A DNA stretch of 64,000 nt, from positions 372,001 through 436,000 of the forward strand of contig NZ_JAHQZS010000002.1 of NCBI RefSeq assembly GCF_019061145.1. Direction: 5' to 3'. Positions 7,700 to 17,396 of the stretch are shown in pieces. This DNA is from Anianabacter salinae. GTDB lineage: Bacteria; Pseudomonadota; Alphaproteobacteria; Rhodobacterales; Rhodobacteraceae. Numbering within the stretch: position 1 is the first letter of the stretch; each line of letters opens with the position of its first letter. The notes under the pieces are model-generated. The model ran no database searches. It was not told the DNA's origin and saw only the letters and a program-made list of their open reading frames with translations. The position numbers were made by a program, and so were the translations under genes.

Positions 7700-8389
7700 A
7701 TGAAACGATCCCGCGTCAACGACATCATCGCCCGCGCGTCCGACTTCATCGCGTCCTGCGGCTTTGTGCTGCCGCCCTTCGCGGGCTGGACGCCCGAGGA
7801 CATGCGCGCGCGGGTCGCGACCGATGCCGCCCCGATCCGCGACGCCCGGCTGGGCTGGGACGTGACCGATTACGGGGCAGGGCGGTTCGACGAGATGGGG
7901 CTTGTTCTGTTCACCCTGCGCAACGGGTCGGCGCTGAACGTGGCCAAGGGTGCGGGCATGCTTTACGCCGAAAAGCTGCTGATCTCCGAGGATCGCCAGC
8001 TTTCGCCGATGCACCGGCACGAACGCAAGACCGAGGACATCATCAATCGCGGCGGCGGCACGCTGGTGATCGAGCTGTTCACCCGGTCCGAGGACGGCGG
8101 CATCGACGAGGCTGCCGGGGTCGTGCTGCGCTGCGATGCAGTAGAGCGGCGGCTGCCGCCGGGCGGCCTTCTGGCGCTGGCACCGGGGGAAAGCGTTACG
8201 TTGGAGCCATGGCACTGGCACGCCTTCTGGGCGGAAGGCGGCCGCGTGCTGATCGGCGAGGTGTCGAACGTAAACGACGACCTGACCGACAACATCTTTC
8301 GCGATCCCATCGGGCGCTTTTCCGACATCGAGGAAGACACCGGCTCGCAACGATTGCTGGTGTCGGACTATGATCGGTGGCTAGAATGA
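7700..8389 (+). CDS. D-lyxose/D-mannose family sugar isomerase
   Basis: 229 residues with the cupin core of D-lyxose isomerases: MHRHERKTEDIINRGGG supplies the metal-binding His/His/Glu set, and PWHWHAFWAEGG a later histidine. The enzyme interconverts D-lyxose and D-xylulose (D-mannose and D-fructose more weakly) using a divalent metal. D-xylulose is the substrate of XylB encoded at 15957-17396, so the gene fits the pentose cluster. The ATG at 7700 follows GGAAAGG. The diheme protein gene starts 4 bases after its stop, implying one transcript. Substrate specificity is inferred from family only. Confidence 0.85.
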   Translation: MKRSRVNDIIARASDFIASCGFVLPPFAGWTPEDMRARVATDAAPIRDARLGWDVTDYGAGRFDEMGLVLFTLRNGSALNVAKGAGMLYAEKLLISEDRQLSPMHRHERKTEDIINRGGGTLVIELFTRSEDGGIDEAAGVVLRCDAVERRLPPGGLLALAPGESVTLEPWHWHAFWAEGGRVLIGEVSNVNDDLTDNIFRDPIGRFSDIEEDTGSQRLLVSDYDRWLE

Positions 8390-8393
8390 CGTC

Positions 8394-9710
8394 ATGACCC
8401 TGCGCTTTGCTCTGCTGACCGCCCTTGTTCCCGGCGCCGCGATGGCGGGCGATCTGCCTGCTGCGGTGACCGATGACGCCTATTTGCCCGTCCGCCGCGC
8501 CGAGGCGGAACTGGGGCAGCTTCTGTTCTATGACCCGGTCCTGTCCGGGAACCGCAACATTTCCTGCGGCACCTGCCATCACCCGCGTTTTGCCACCGGC
8601 GACGGCGTGTCGCTGTCGCTCGGCGAAGGCGGCACCGGACTGGGGCCTGACCGCACCCCCGATCCCGCCAACATGCCCGAACAGCGCATCCCGAGGAACG
8701 CGACCGCGCTGTTCAACCTCGGCGCGCGCGAGTTCACCGTGATGTTCCACGATGGTCGCGTCGAGGCCGACCCGTCAAAGCCGTCCGGCCTGCGCACGCC
8801 GCTGGACGAGGACATGGTGCAGGGGTTTTCTGGTGTGCTGTCGGCGCAGACCATGTTCCCCGTGCTCAGCGCGGACGAGATGGCGGGCCACTATTCCGAG
8901 AACGACGTCGCGCAGGCCGTGCGGCAGGGCCGCATCACCGGAGAGGGCGGCGCCTGGGACATCATCGCAGGCCGCGTCGCGGCGATCCCGGCCTATCGCC
9001 AGCGGTTCGAGGCCGTCTATCCCGGGATCGAGACCGGCGAGGACATCGGCTTTACCGACATCTCGAACGCGGTCGCCGCGTTCATCGCGTTTGAATGGCG
9101 GTCTGACGACAGCGCCTTCGACGCCCATCTGCGCGGCGAGGCGGCACTGGACGGTGCGGCGGCAGACGGCATGGACCTTTTCTATGGTGAGGCAGGCTGT
9201 TCCGCCTGCCATTCCGGGCGATTCCAGACCGACCACGGCTTTCACGCGATGGGCGTGCCGCAGCTTGGCCCCGGCAAGGCCGCGCGGTTCGAATCCCATG
9301 CGCGCGACGAAGGCCGCATCCGTGTGACGGGGCGCGCCGAAGACGCCTATGCCTTCCGCACGCCGTCCCTGCGCAACGTGACGCGGACCGGTCCCTGGGG
9401 GCATTCGGGGGCCTACTCGGACCTGCGAAAGTTCCTTGCCGCCCACACCGATCCCAAAGGCGCGCTTGCCGCCTATGACCGGGGGCAGGCGGTGCTGCCC
9501 GACATGCCCAGCCTGTCAGACTGGCAGGTGATGGACGATCCCGCAGAGGTCTCGGCGATCACCGAGGCCGCCGTTCCGGGCCGCCCGCTGCCTGAGCAGC
9601 GGATCGATGCGCTGATCGCTTTCCTGACCGCGCTCGAGGATCAGGCCGCCATCGACGGGCGGCTTGGCATTCCCGCGGCAGTGCCAAGCGGGTTGCCGGT
9701 GGATCGCTGA
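8394..9710 (+). CDS. Diheme cytochrome c peroxidase/MauG-family protein
   Basis: 438 residues with a Sec signal peptide (cleavage near AMAGD) and two c-type heme motifs, CGTCH at 58-62 and CSACH at 269-273, the spacing of the CCP/MauG superfamily. The typical FRTPSLRNV...GPWGHSGAYSDL segment follows at 321-344. Members reduce peroxide or catalyse oxidative modification of a partner protein in the periplasm. Which applies here is not clear. It is directly downstream of the lyxose isomerase (4 bases) and converges on a CRTAC1-type exported protein gene, a possible partner. Confidence 0.85.
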   Translation: MTLRFALLTALVPGAAMAGDLPAAVTDDAYLPVRRAEAELGQLLFYDPVLSGNRNISCGTCHHPRFATGDGVSLSLGEGGTGLGPDRTPDPANMPEQRIPRNATALFNLGAREFTVMFHDGRVEADPSKPSGLRTPLDEDMVQGFSGVLSAQTMFPVLSADEMAGHYSENDVAQAVRQGRITGEGGAWDIIAGRVAAIPAYRQRFEAVYPGIETGEDIGFTDISNAVAAFIAFEWRSDDSAFDAHLRGEAALDGAAADGMDLFYGEAGCSACHSGRFQTDHGFHAMGVPQLGPGKAARFESHARDEGRIRVTGRAEDAYAFRTPSLRNVTRTGPWGHSGAYSDLRKFLAAHTDPKGALAAYDRGQAVLPDMPSLSDWQVMDDPAEVSAITEAAVPGRPLPEQRIDALIAFLTALEDQAAIDGRLGIPAAVPSGLPVDR

Positions 9711-9734
9711 GGGGGCGGCGGGACAAGTCCCGCA

Positions 9735-11234
9735 CTACGGGCGCCGGATCGTGATCGACTGGCCTGCGTCAATCGGGGTCCAGTCCGTCGCGGTGCCGCC
9801 CGGCCAGGTCACCCGGACCTCGGCGCGCTGAACATCACCCAGACCGAAGTGCACGGGCAGGGCGCTGCCACCGGCATGGCCTCCGCCCACCGTGATTTCC
9901 TTTTCGCGGACCGTGCCGCCGGGCAGGCGCAGCGCAACGAAGCCGCCTACGGCGCGGGTGTTGCCGCCCGCCTGCCGCGCCTCGACGGCGATCCATTGGC
10001 CCGAGCCTGTGGTCACGTTCTGCCAGACCTCCAGCGGCGCGCGGCGGTTCACCACGGCCAGATCGCGCAATCCGTCCCCGTTCAGATCGTCGAACACCGC
10101 GCCGCGCCCGCGCGCGTCGCTGGCGACACCGGCGATGTCCGATACCTCGCGGAAGGTGCCATCGGCCTGCTGCATCAGCAGCGAATTGGGATCGTGCATC
10201 GCGTTGCCGGGCATCTGGTCGACGTTGCCCTTGGCGATGAATATATCCTCGCGCCCGTCGTTGTCTGCATCGCCAAAGGCCGAATGCCAGCCCGTCGAGG
10301 GGCGGCCATCATCGCCGACATGGGGGCGGTGCGCCGTCGCGCCGGTCTCGTACGGGGCGCTGTCATAGGCGTAGGGCGCGCGCGCGAACTGCAACAGCTG
10401 GTCGCCCATCGACGTCAGAACCACCTCGGGCAGCCCGTCGCCAGTCAGGTCGGTCGAGGCGATGCCCATGCCCCAGATCGACACCGGATCGAACCCGTCC
10501 TCGGGGCCCAGCAGCCGCACCTCGGGGAACTGCCACATCTGTTCGGTGCCGCCGCGCACGTAGTAGTGCCGGTCGTTGGAGACGCGCAGGTCCTGCACGC
10601 CGCGCCGGGCCGCATCCGAGAACAGCATCGACAGCGCGCAGAAACCGGGCGTCAGCGGCGTGCTGTCATAGCCTTGCGCCGCTGGCCGCAACAGCTGGTT
10701 GCCGTCGCAGGCCTGGAACGGTCCGTCCGGGTCGTCACGGTCGACATAGTTGCCGACCGCCAGCGTCGGGCGATCCTGCCCCGCCTCCCATGTCGCGGAA
10801 AAGGCGGTCGACCAGCGGTCCGCGCCGTCGATGCCCCAGTCTGCCGTGGCATCGGTGAAGGCGCAGTCCGGCCCGCCTTTCAGCGCCATGTTGGCGCCAA
10901 CGCGCAAGACGAACAGATCGAGCGTGCCGTCGCCGTCGATGTCGAGAGGGTAGGCGCCCGTCGCGCCGGTGATCTCGGGAAAGTCGCCCGCCGCAAACGC
11001 AAGATCGCCGCCCACCGAAGGCGTGACGTTGCGCAGAAGCGTCATCGGCGCCTCGCCGCCTGCCGCCAGCAGCTCTGGCATCGCATCGCCGTCACAGTCG
11101 AACGCGGCCAGCCCGCCGCCGACGAAATGCTCCCATCCGCCGGAATAGACATGGTCCGTCGGCAGCGGCACTGGCCGGAACTGCGGATCGGCAGCGGCGG
11201 GCGCCGCGGCAAGGATCAGGACAAGCGCCCTCAT
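9735..11234 (-). CDS. CRTAC1-type FG-GAP/UnbV exported protein
   Basis: 499 residues with a signal peptide (RALVLILAAAPAAA). The body is a beta-propeller with at least five calcium-binding-like Asp-rich loops: DCDGD (46-50), DIDGDG, DLTGDG, DADNDG and DLNGDG. The C-terminus (WPGGTATDWTPIDAGQSITI) is the ASPIC/UnbV domain. Function of bacterial CRTAC1 proteins is unknown; extracellular or periplasmic binding roles are proposed. The start codon overlaps the stop of the ROK regulator gene as ATGA, so the two are translated from one mRNA. The 3' end is 24 bases from that of the diheme protein gene. Confidence 0.85.
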   Translation of the reverse strand: MRALVLILAAAPAAADPQFRPVPLPTDHVYSGGWEHFVGGGLAAFDCDGDAMPELLAAGGEAPMTLLRNVTPSVGGDLAFAAGDFPEITGATGAYPLDIDGDGTLDLFVLRVGANMALKGGPDCAFTDATADWGIDGADRWSTAFSATWEAGQDRPTLAVGNYVDRDDPDGPFQACDGNQLLRPAAQGYDSTPLTPGFCALSMLFSDAARRGVQDLRVSNDRHYYVRGGTEQMWQFPEVRLLGPEDGFDPVSIWGMGIASTDLTGDGLPEVVLTSMGDQLLQFARAPYAYDSAPYETGATAHRPHVGDDGRPSTGWHSAFGDADNDGREDIFIAKGNVDQMPGNAMHDPNSLLMQQADGTFREVSDIAGVASDARGRGAVFDDLNGDGLRDLAVVNRRAPLEVWQNVTTGSGQWIAVEARQAGGNTRAVGGFVALRLPGGTVREKEITVGGGHAGGSALPVHFGLGDVQRAEVRVTWPGGTATDWTPIDAGQSITIRRP

Positions 11235-12514
11235 GTCGTCTCTGGCGCAAGCGCGATGTCGGTCGCCGCCTCGAGCGCCAGCGCCGCAGCGCCCCGCGCC
11301 CAGACCTGATCGCCCCAGGCGCGGATTTCCACGCGCGGGCCGATCCGGTCGGTGTCGAGTGTCATGTCGCGCATCGCTGACAGCACCTCCTCGGCATAAA
11401 GGTAATCGTAGCGCATCCGCTCGCCGGACAACAGGATCAGCGCAGGGTCGAACAGGTTGACGATGTTCGCCAGCCCCAGCGCCAGATACCTGCCCGCCCG
11501 CTTGAAGATCGCCCGCGCCGACTGGTTCCCGGCCTTGGCGTGGTCATAGAGCGATTCCAGCAGGATCTGCGGCGACTGCACGCCCCGATTGCCCCAGTTG
11601 AGCGCCGTCGTCGCCTCGCGCACCAGCGCATAGTCGGCGACGTAAGCTTCAAGGCACCCGCGCTGGCCGCAGCGGCACAGCGCGCCGTCAAGCTGCACCT
11701 TGGTGTGCCCGAATTCCAGCCCCAGCCCCAGCGCGCCGCGATAGAGGCGGTGATTGATGACGATGCCCATGCCAAGCCCGTGCTCGATGGTGACGACCGC
11801 GAAATCGGGGCGGGTGCGGCCTGCGCCGAACCACAATTCGGCCAGCGTCACGCAATTTGCATCGTTGTCGATCCGCACCGGACAGCCGATCCGCTCGGTC
11901 AGGATCGCGCCCAGGGGTGTTCCGCGCTCGCGGAACAGGGGCGACCACATCGACACGCCGGTGTCGCTGTCGACGATCCCGGGCAGCCCAAGGCCCACCG
12001 CCAGAAGATCGCGCCGCTCCAGCCCGGCGCGGCACAGCGCGTCGTCGAGCGTGCGCAGCGCGTCCTCGATCACCTGTGCGGCGTCCTGTTGCAGGATGCC
12101 GTGGCGCAAATGCGCTTCGGCGATCACGGTCCCGGCAAAGTCGCAGATGATCGCGGAATGCGACTGGTCCGACAGCTTGAGCCCGGCGACATGCCCGGCC
12201 GCTGGCCGCACCCCCAGCGCCACGGGCGGGCGGCCGCGCGTGCCGTCGCCGTCACGGCGCGGCGTGTCGACTTCGAGGATCAGGCCCTTCTCGATCAACT
12301 CGGACGCTGCGGATGTGACCGAGGCGGGGCTGACGCCAAGGTCCTTGGCGACCTCGCTGCGCGCGATCAGGCCGCTGGCGCGCACCCGCTCGAACACCTG
12401 CTGGCGCAAGGGACGGGGCTGTGCGGCATAGCTTTGAATCAACGGGCCGCAGCCCGCCGACTCGTCCTGCCCAAGCGGCGTCATGTGTCCGGTGTCGGGC
12501 ATCATTTCCTTCAC
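11231..12514 (-). CDS. ROK-family xylose operon regulator (XylR-like)
   Basis: 427 residues. An N-terminal winged helix-turn-helix (about 36-85, RQQVFERVRASGLIARSEVAKDLGVSPASVTSAASELIEKG) precedes a ROK sugar-kinase-like domain with the zinc motif C-R-C-G-Q-R-G-C-L-E. This build is that of NagC/XylR-type repressors that respond to sugars. It is divergent from xylF with 203 bases between start codons, so it very probably controls xylFHGBA and itself. Oddly, its stop overlaps the start of the FG-GAP protein gene, tying that protein to pentose regulation. Another sugar as inducer cannot be excluded. Confidence 0.87.
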   Translation of the reverse strand: MKEMMPDTGHMTPLGQDESAGCGPLIQSYAAQPRPLRQQVFERVRASGLIARSEVAKDLGVSPASVTSAASELIEKGLILEVDTPRRDGDGTRGRPPVALGVRPAAGHVAGLKLSDQSHSAIICDFAGTVIAEAHLRHGILQQDAAQVIEDALRTLDDALCRAGLERRDLLAVGLGLPGIVDSDTGVSMWSPLFRERGTPLGAILTERIGCPVRIDNDANCVTLAELWFGAGRTRPDFAVVTIEHGLGMGIVINHRLYRGALGLGLEFGHTKVQLDGALCRCGQRGCLEAYVADYALVREATTALNWGNRGVQSPQILLESLYDHAKAGNQSARAIFKRAGRYLALGLANIVNLFDPALILLSGERMRYDYLYAEEVLSAMRDMTLDTDRIGPRVEIRAWGDQVWARGAAALALEAATDIALAPETT

Positions 12515-12717
12515 GCGCTAAATTTAACATGCTCACGCTACCCGGTTTTGCAGGCTTTTCCAGCGTTTTTTTGAATGCTGCGCTGCAAATACGCGGTTTC
12601 TGCACCTGCGAAGGCAAAATTATTTTTGACAGCTGAATTAAATATGCCATTGTTAGCGCCGTCACGGCCACTGCCGGACCGCCCGATTCCGGGCACCTTG
12701 TTTTGGGAGGAACATCC
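12515..12717. promoter_or_regulatory. Divergent xylR/xylF control region
   Basis: 203 bases, AT-rich compared with the flanks. TTGACA at 12626-12631 is a good -35 for xylF; the -10 is weak (ATTGTT at 12649-12654, spacing 17). AT-rich half-sites CTAAATTTAACAT (about 12518-12530) near the regulator start and TGAATTAAATATG (12634-12646) between the xylF promoter elements may be ROK operators. GGGAGG at 12705-12710 is the xylF ribosome-binding site. Confidence 0.5.
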
Positions 12718-13749
12718 ATGCGTCAAGCACTCAGCCTCGCGGCAATCCTCGCCGCGTCCGTTTCCACATCAGCCATGGCAGCCGGTCACGGCATGACCGT
12801 CGGCGTCAGCTGGTCCAACTTCCAGGAAGAGCGCTGGAAAACCGACGAAGCCGCGATCAAGGCCGCGCTCGAAGCCGCCGGCGCGTCCTATGTGTCGACC
12901 GACGCGCAGTCGTCCGCGTCCAAGCAGCTTTCGGACATCGAAAGCCTCGTCGCCCAAGGCGTCGATGCGCTCATCATCCTTGCGCAGGATTCGTCGGCCA
13001 TTGGCCCGGCGGTTCAGCAGGCCGCGGACGAGGGGATCCCGGTCGTCGGCTATGACCGCCTGATCGAAGACCCGCGCGCCTTCTACCTGACCTTCGACAA
13101 CGTCGAGGTTGGCCGGATGCAGGCCCGTGCCGTGCTCGAAGCACAGCCGACCGGCAACTATGTCATGATCAAGGGCTCGGGCACCGACCCGAACGCGGAC
13201 TTCCTCCGCGGCGGCCAGCAGGAAATCCTGCAGGCGGCGATCGATGCAGGTGACATCACCATCGTCGGCGAATCCTACACTGACGGCTGGCTGCCCGCGA
13301 ACGCTCAGCGCAACATGGAGCAGATCCTGACTGCCAACGACAACAACGTCGACGCGGTCGTGGCTTCGAACGACGGCACCGCGGGCGGTGTCGTGGCAGC
13401 GCTGACCGCACAGGGCATGCAGGGCATCCCGGTGTCGGGTCAGGACGGCGACCATGCCGCTCTGAACCGCGTTGCAAGCGGCACCCAGACCGTTTCGGTC
13501 TGGAAAGACGCGCGTGACCTTGGCCGCGAAGCGGGCGAGATCGCCGTGGCACTCGCATCGGGCACCGCAATGGCCGATGTCGAGGGCGCGCAGGAATGGA
13601 CGTCGCCCAGCGGCACCACCCTGACCGCCAAGTTCCTCGCACCGATCCCGGTGACCGCAGACAACCTGTCGGTTGTCGTCGATGCGGGCTGGATCAGCCA
13701 GGAATCGCTGTGCCAGGGCGTCGAGAACGGCCCCGCACCCTGCAACTAA
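12718..13749 (+). CDS. xylF: D-xylose ABC transporter, periplasmic binding protein
   Basis: 343 residues, with a Sec signal peptide ending near SAMAAGHG. It has the periplasmic sugar-binding (type I, Peripla_BP_4) fold with segments typical of Xyl[40 protein letters not shown] and [14 protein letters not shown]. It captures xylose for XylHG. The ATG at 12718 has a GGGAGG site at good spacing. Gene order xylF-xylH-xylG-xylB-xylA and the divergent ROK regulator make the xylose assignment firm. A strong hairpin immediately downstream probably protects its message and raises its expression over the permease. Confidence 0.93.
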   Translation: MRQALSLAAILAASVSTSAMAAGHGMTVGVSWSNFQEERWKTDEAAIKAALEAAGASYVSTDAQSSASKQLSDIESLVAQGVDALIILAQDSSAIGPAVQQAADEGIPVVGYDRLIEDPRAFYLTFDNVEVGRMQARAVLEAQPTGNYVMIKGSGTDPNADFLRGGQQEILQAAIDAGDITIVGESYTDGWLPANAQRNMEQILTANDNNVDAVVASNDGTAGGVVAALTAQGMQGIPVSGQDGDHAALNRVASGTQTVSVWKDARDLGREAGEIAVALASGTAMADVEGAQEWTSPSGTTLTAKFLAPIPVTADNLSVVVDAGWISQESLCQGVENGPAPCN

Positions 13750-13770
13750 GCCCTTGACGGCTTGACGGAC

Positions 13771-13798
13771 CACGCCGCCCCTATGGTGGGGCGGCGTG
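13771..13798 (+). promoter_or_regulatory. Intercistronic stem-loop between xylF and xylH
   Basis: CACGCCGCCCC (13771-13781) and GGGGCGGCGTG (13788-13798) form a perfect 11-bp stem with a 6-base loop. There is no T-run, so it is more likely an mRNA 3'-end stabiliser or partial attenuator than a full terminator. Such hairpins often follow binding-protein genes in transport operons and raise their product over the membrane parts. Confidence 0.65.
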
Positions 13799-13824
13799 AC
13801 ACCCTGATCCAGAGACGTTTCCCC

Positions 13825-15120
13825 ATGACCGACGCGGCCACACCCTCCGCTCCGGCGCAGAAGAAGAACATCTTCTCGCTGCTGGAGATCGACACCCGCC
13901 TTCTGGGCATGATCGGCGCCTTCGCCGTCCTGTCGATCGGGTTCGACCTGATCACCGACGGGCGCTTTCTGACCCCGCGGAACATCTTCAACCTGACGAT
14001 CCAGACTGTCAGCGTGGCGATCATGGCCACCGGCATGGTGTTCATCATCGTCACTCGCCATATCGACCTGAGCGTCGGCTCCTTGCTGGCCACCTGTTCG
14101 GCGATCATGGCGATGACGCAGACGGTGCTGACCCCCGACATGCTGGGCCTCGGGCTTAACCATCCGCTGACCGCGCCTATCGCCATCGTCATCGGGCTGG
14201 TCGCAGGCACCGCCATCGGCGCCTTTCACGGCTGGCTGGTCGGCTACCTGACCATCCCCGCCTTCATCGTGACGCTGGGGGGCCTGTTGGTCTGGCGCAA
14301 CGTCGCCTGGTATCTGACCAACGGCCAGACCATCGGCCCGCTGGACGAGACCTTTCTTCTGTTCGGCGGCATCAACGGCACGCTCGGCGTGACGTGGAGC
14401 TGGATCGTCGGCATCGTCGCCACGGTGATTGCCATCGCTGCGCTGTTCAACGCGCGCCGGGGCAAGCTTGCGCATGACTTCCCGGTCAAGCCGCTGTGGG
14501 CCGAAGCCATGCTTGGCACCATCATCGCGGTCGTCATCCTTGGTTTCGTCGCGCTTCTTAACGCCTACGAGGTGCCGACACCCCGGCTCGAGCGGATGTT
14601 CGAGGCGCGCGGCGAGGTTATGCCCGAAGGCTACACCGCCGGATACGGCGTGCCCTACTCGGTGCTGATCCTGCTTGTCGTCGCGGTCGTGATGACGCTG
14701 ATCGCCCGTCGCACCCGGCTGGGGCGCTACATCTTCGCCACCGGCGGCAACCCCGACGCGGCCGAGTTGTCGGGCATCAACACCCGGCTGCTGACCGTCA
14801 AGGTCTTTGCCATCATGGGCGCGCTCTGCGCGGTCTCGGCGGTCGTCGCCTCGGCGCGGTTGTCGTTCCATTCCAACGACATCGGCACGCTGGACGAGTT
14901 GCGCGTCATCGCGGCAGCGGTCATCGGCGGCACCGCGCTGTCGGGCGGCATCGGCACGATCCACGGCGCCATCCTTGGCGCGTTGATTATGCAGTCGCTG
15001 CAATCGGGCATGGCCATGGTCGGCGTCGATGCGCCGTTCCAGAACATCGTCGTGGGTGCGGTCCTTGTCTTCGCCGTCCTTGTCGACATCATCTACCGCA
15101 GACGCACGGGAGCAGCATGA
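13825..15120 (+). CDS. xylH: D-xylose ABC transporter, permease
   Basis: 431 residues, a BPD_transp_2 (RbsC-like) permease with about ten or more membrane segments. Typical pieces are [30 protein letters not shown] and [21 protein letters not shown]. The start at 13825 was chosen over an in-frame ATG at 13762, which lies before and through the intercistronic hairpin. Its stop overlaps the xylG start (ATGA, 15117-15120), so the permease and ATPase are coupled. Imports xylose with XylF and XylG. Confidence 0.92.
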   Translation: MTDAATPSAPAQKKNIFSLLEIDTRLLGMIGAFAVLSIGFDLITDGRFLTPRNIFNLTIQTVSVAIMATGMVFIIVTRHIDLSVGSLLATCSAIMAMTQTVLTPDMLGLGLNHPLTAPIAIVIGLVAGTAIGAFHGWLVGYLTIPAFIVTLGGLLVWRNVAWYLTNGQTIGPLDETFLLFGGINGTLGVTWSWIVGIVATVIAIAALFNARRGKLAHDFPVKPLWAEAMLGTIIAVVILGFVALLNAYEVPTPRLERMFEARGEVMPEGYTAGYGVPYSVLILLVVAVVMTLIARRTRLGRYIFATGGNPDAAELSGINTRLLTVKVFAIMGALCAVSAVVASARLSFHSNDIGTLDELRVIAAAVIGGTALSGGIGTIHGAILGALIMQSLQSGMAMVGVDAPFQNIVVGAVLVFAVLVDIIYRRRTGAA

Positions 15121-15890
15121 TGGCCACCGGAACCAACAAGGGAACCCCGCTGGTCGAGATGCGCGACATCTCGATCGCCTTCGGCGGCGTGCAGGCCGTC
15201 GACCATGTGACGGTCGATCTTTATCCCGGCGAGGTCGTCGGCCTTCTGGGCCACAATGGCGCGGGCAAGTCGACGCTGATCAAGTGCCTGTCGGGCGCTT
15301 ATCAGCAGGACTCGGGCGAGATTTTCGTCAACGGCGAGAAGGCGACGATCAACAATCCCCGTGACGCGCGCGGCTACAACATCGAGACGATCTACCAGAC
15401 GCTTGCGCTGGCAGATAACCTTGATGCCGCGTCGAACCTGTTCCTGGGGCGCGAGTTGACCACGCCGTTCGGCTTTGTCGACGACTCCAAGATGGAGGCC
15501 GAGACGCGCAAGATCATGGGGCGGCTCAACTCCAACTTCCGCAAGTTCAACGTGCCGGTGTCGGCGCTGTCGGGCGGCCAGCGGCAGTCGGTGGCGATCA
15601 GCCGTGCGGTGTATTTCAACGCCCGCATCCTGATTATGGACGAACCGACCGCCGCACTCGGCCCGCAGGAAACGCAGATGGTCGCCGAACTGATCGACGA
15701 GCTGAAGCGTCAGGGCCTTGGCATCTTCCTGATCGACCACGACGTGCACCAGGTCAAACGGCTGTGTGACCGCGCGAGCGTGATGAAGAACGGGCAGCTT
15801 GTGGGCACGGTCAACGTCGATGACGTGACCGAGGATGATCTTCTGGCGATGATCATCCTTGGCAAGAAGCCCGAAGAGCTGGCGGCCTGA
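15117..15890 (+). CDS. xylG: D-xylose ABC transporter, ATPase (single domain)
   Basis: 257 residues with a complete nucleotide-binding domain: Walker [10 protein letters not shown], signature LSGGQRQS, Walker [11 protein letters not shown] and the switch His in [10 protein letters not shown]. coli XylG carries two fused domains of this kind at about twice the length; here there is one, so the protein should homodimerise. The end is clean (KKPEELAA, stop) and no second-domain remnant follows before xylB 66 bases on. It powers xylose import at the inner face of the membrane. Confidence 0.9.
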   Translation: MMATGTNKGTPLVEMRDISIAFGGVQAVDHVTVDLYPGEVVGLLGHNGAGKSTLIKCLSGAYQQDSGEIFVNGEKATINNPRDARGYNIETIYQTLALADNLDAASNLFLGRELTTPFGFVDDSKMEAETRKIMGRLNSNFRKFNVPVSALSGGQRQSVAISRAVYFNARILIMDEPTAALGPQETQMVAELIDELKRQGLGIFLIDHDVHQVKRLCDRASVMKNGQLVGTVNVDDVTEDDLLAMIILGKKPEELAA

Positions 15891-15956
15891 TCCGACCCCC
15901 TCCGGCGTTCCGGGCCGATGGTCCGGGCGCCAAAGTCCAAAACGCATGAGGTAGCC

Positions 15957-17396
15957 ATGTTCATCGGTCTCGATCTCGGGACGTCCGGACTGAAGGGCAT
16001 TCTGATAGACGTCTCTCAGCGCATCGTCGCGGAAGCGACGGCGCCGTTGACGGTCCAGCGCCCGGCAGAGGGCTGGTCCGAGCAGGCGCCCGCCGACTGG
16101 GTCGCCGCCGCCGAAGCGGTGTTCGACGCGCTGTCGGACCACGATCTTTCGGGCGTGCAGGGCATCGGCCTGTCGGGGCAGATGCACGGCGCGACGCTTC
16201 TGGATGCGGCCGACGAGGTGCTGCGCCCCTCGATCCTGTGGAACGACACCCGCGCCCATGTCGAGGCGGCGCTGATGGACGCGGACCCCGCGTTCCGCGA
16301 GGTGTCGGGCAACATCGTCTTTCCCGGCTTCACCGCTCCGAAACTCGCCTGGGTCCGCAAGCACGAGCGCGAGGTGTTCGACCGGGTCGCATCGGTGCTG
16401 TTGCCGAAGGATTACCTGCGCCTGTGGTTGACCGGCGAGCATGTCGCCGAGATGTCCGATGCGGCGGGCACAAGCTGGCTCGACACCGGCGCGCGCACCT
16501 GGTCGGACACGCTTCTGGACAAGACCGACCTCAGCCGGGCGCAGATGCCGCGGCTGGTCGAAGGCTCTGAAGTGTCGGGCGAGATGCGCGCCGACCTTGC
16601 CACCCGCTGGGGCCTGCCCGCAGGCGTTCCCGTCGCGGGCGGGGCAGGCGACAATGCCGCCGCAGCGATTGGCGTGGGCGTGGTGCGGGGCGGGCAGGGG
16701 TTCGTGTCGCTCGGAACCTCAGGCGTCCTGTTCGCGGCGAACGACGGCTACCGGCCCGATGCGGCGACGGCGGTGCACACCTTCTGCCATGCCCTGCCGG
16801 ACACCTGGCACCAGATGGGCGTGATCCTGTCGGCGACGGATGCGCTGAACTGGTATGCCGGGCTGGTGGGGCAGGACGCCGCCGCACTGACGGGCGCGCT
16901 GGGGGATCTGCACGCCCCCGGCAAGACGCTGTTCCTGCCGTATCTGGGCGGAGAGCGCACGCCGCTGAACGACGCCGCCATCCGGGGTGCGTTCCTTGGT
17001 CTCGAACATGCGACCGACACCGCTGCGGCAACGCGCGCCGTGCTGGAAGGCGTGACCTTCGCCATCCGCGATTGCCGCGATGCGCTGGCCGCGACCGGGA
17101 CCGAGATCGACAGCCTGCTGGCCGTCGGCGGCGGGTCACGTTCGGACTACTGGCTGCGCGCCATCGCCACCGCGCTTGGCCTGCCGCTCGACCTGCCCGA
17201 GGCGGGCGACTACGGCGGCGCGTTCGGGGCTGCGCGGCTTGCCATCATGGCGGCCACCGGCGCCAGCGCCGCAGAGGTGGCCACACGCCCCGCCATCGCC
17301 CGCACCATTGATCCCGATCCGGCGCTGTCCGCCGCCTTCGACGAGGGCCACGACCGTTACCGCGCCGCGCAAACCGCCATACGAGGACTGACATGA
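15957..17396 (+). CDS. xylB: Xylulokinase
   Basis: 479 residues of the FGGY carbohydrate kinase family: N-terminal [17 protein letters not shown] phosphate-binding loop, [13 protein letters not shown], the [15 protein letters not shown] segment of xylulokinases and C-terminal [18 protein letters not shown]. It phosphorylates D-xylulose to xylulose 5-phosphate for the pentose phosphate pathway. The ATG at 15957 follows GAGGTAG at a short distance; longer in-frame starts upstream lack support. The stop overlaps the xylA start (ATGA). D-xylulose can come from XylA or from the lyxose isomerase at 7700. Confidence 0.92.
   Translation: MFIGLDLGTSGLKGILIDVSQRIVAEATAPLTVQRPAEGWSEQAPADWVAAAEAVFDALSDHDLSGVQGIGLSGQMHGATLLDAADEVLRPSILWNDTRAHVEAALMDADPAFREVSGNIVFPGFTAPKLAWVRKHEREVFDRVASVLLPKDYLRLWLTGEHVAEMSDAAGTSWLDTGARTWSDTLLDKTDLSRAQMPRLVEGSEVSGEMRADLATRWGLPAGVPVAGGAGDNAAAAIGVGVVRGGQGFVSLGTSGVLFAANDGYRPDAATAVHTFCHALPDTWHQMGVILSATDALNWYAGLVGQDAAALTGALGDLHAPGKTLFLPYLGGERTPLNDAAIRGAFLGLEHATDTAAATRAVLEGVTFAIRDCRDALAATGTEIDSLLAVGGGSRSDYWLRAIATALGLPLDLPEAGDYGGAFGAARLAIMAATGASAAEVATRPAIARTIDPDPALSAAFDEGHDRYRAAQTAIRGLT

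Noticed and set aside
12769-15003. 744-codon open frame on the minus strand
   Set aside because: It lies antisense to xylF, xylH and the xylG start, with low-complexity Arg/Asp/Gly-rich translation and no family likeness; GC-rich coding sequence produces such shadows.
15117-15890. xylG as a truncated pseudogene
   Set aside because: The single ABC domain is complete with all motifs, ends cleanly, and no second-domain remnant follows; it is a normal one-domain form.
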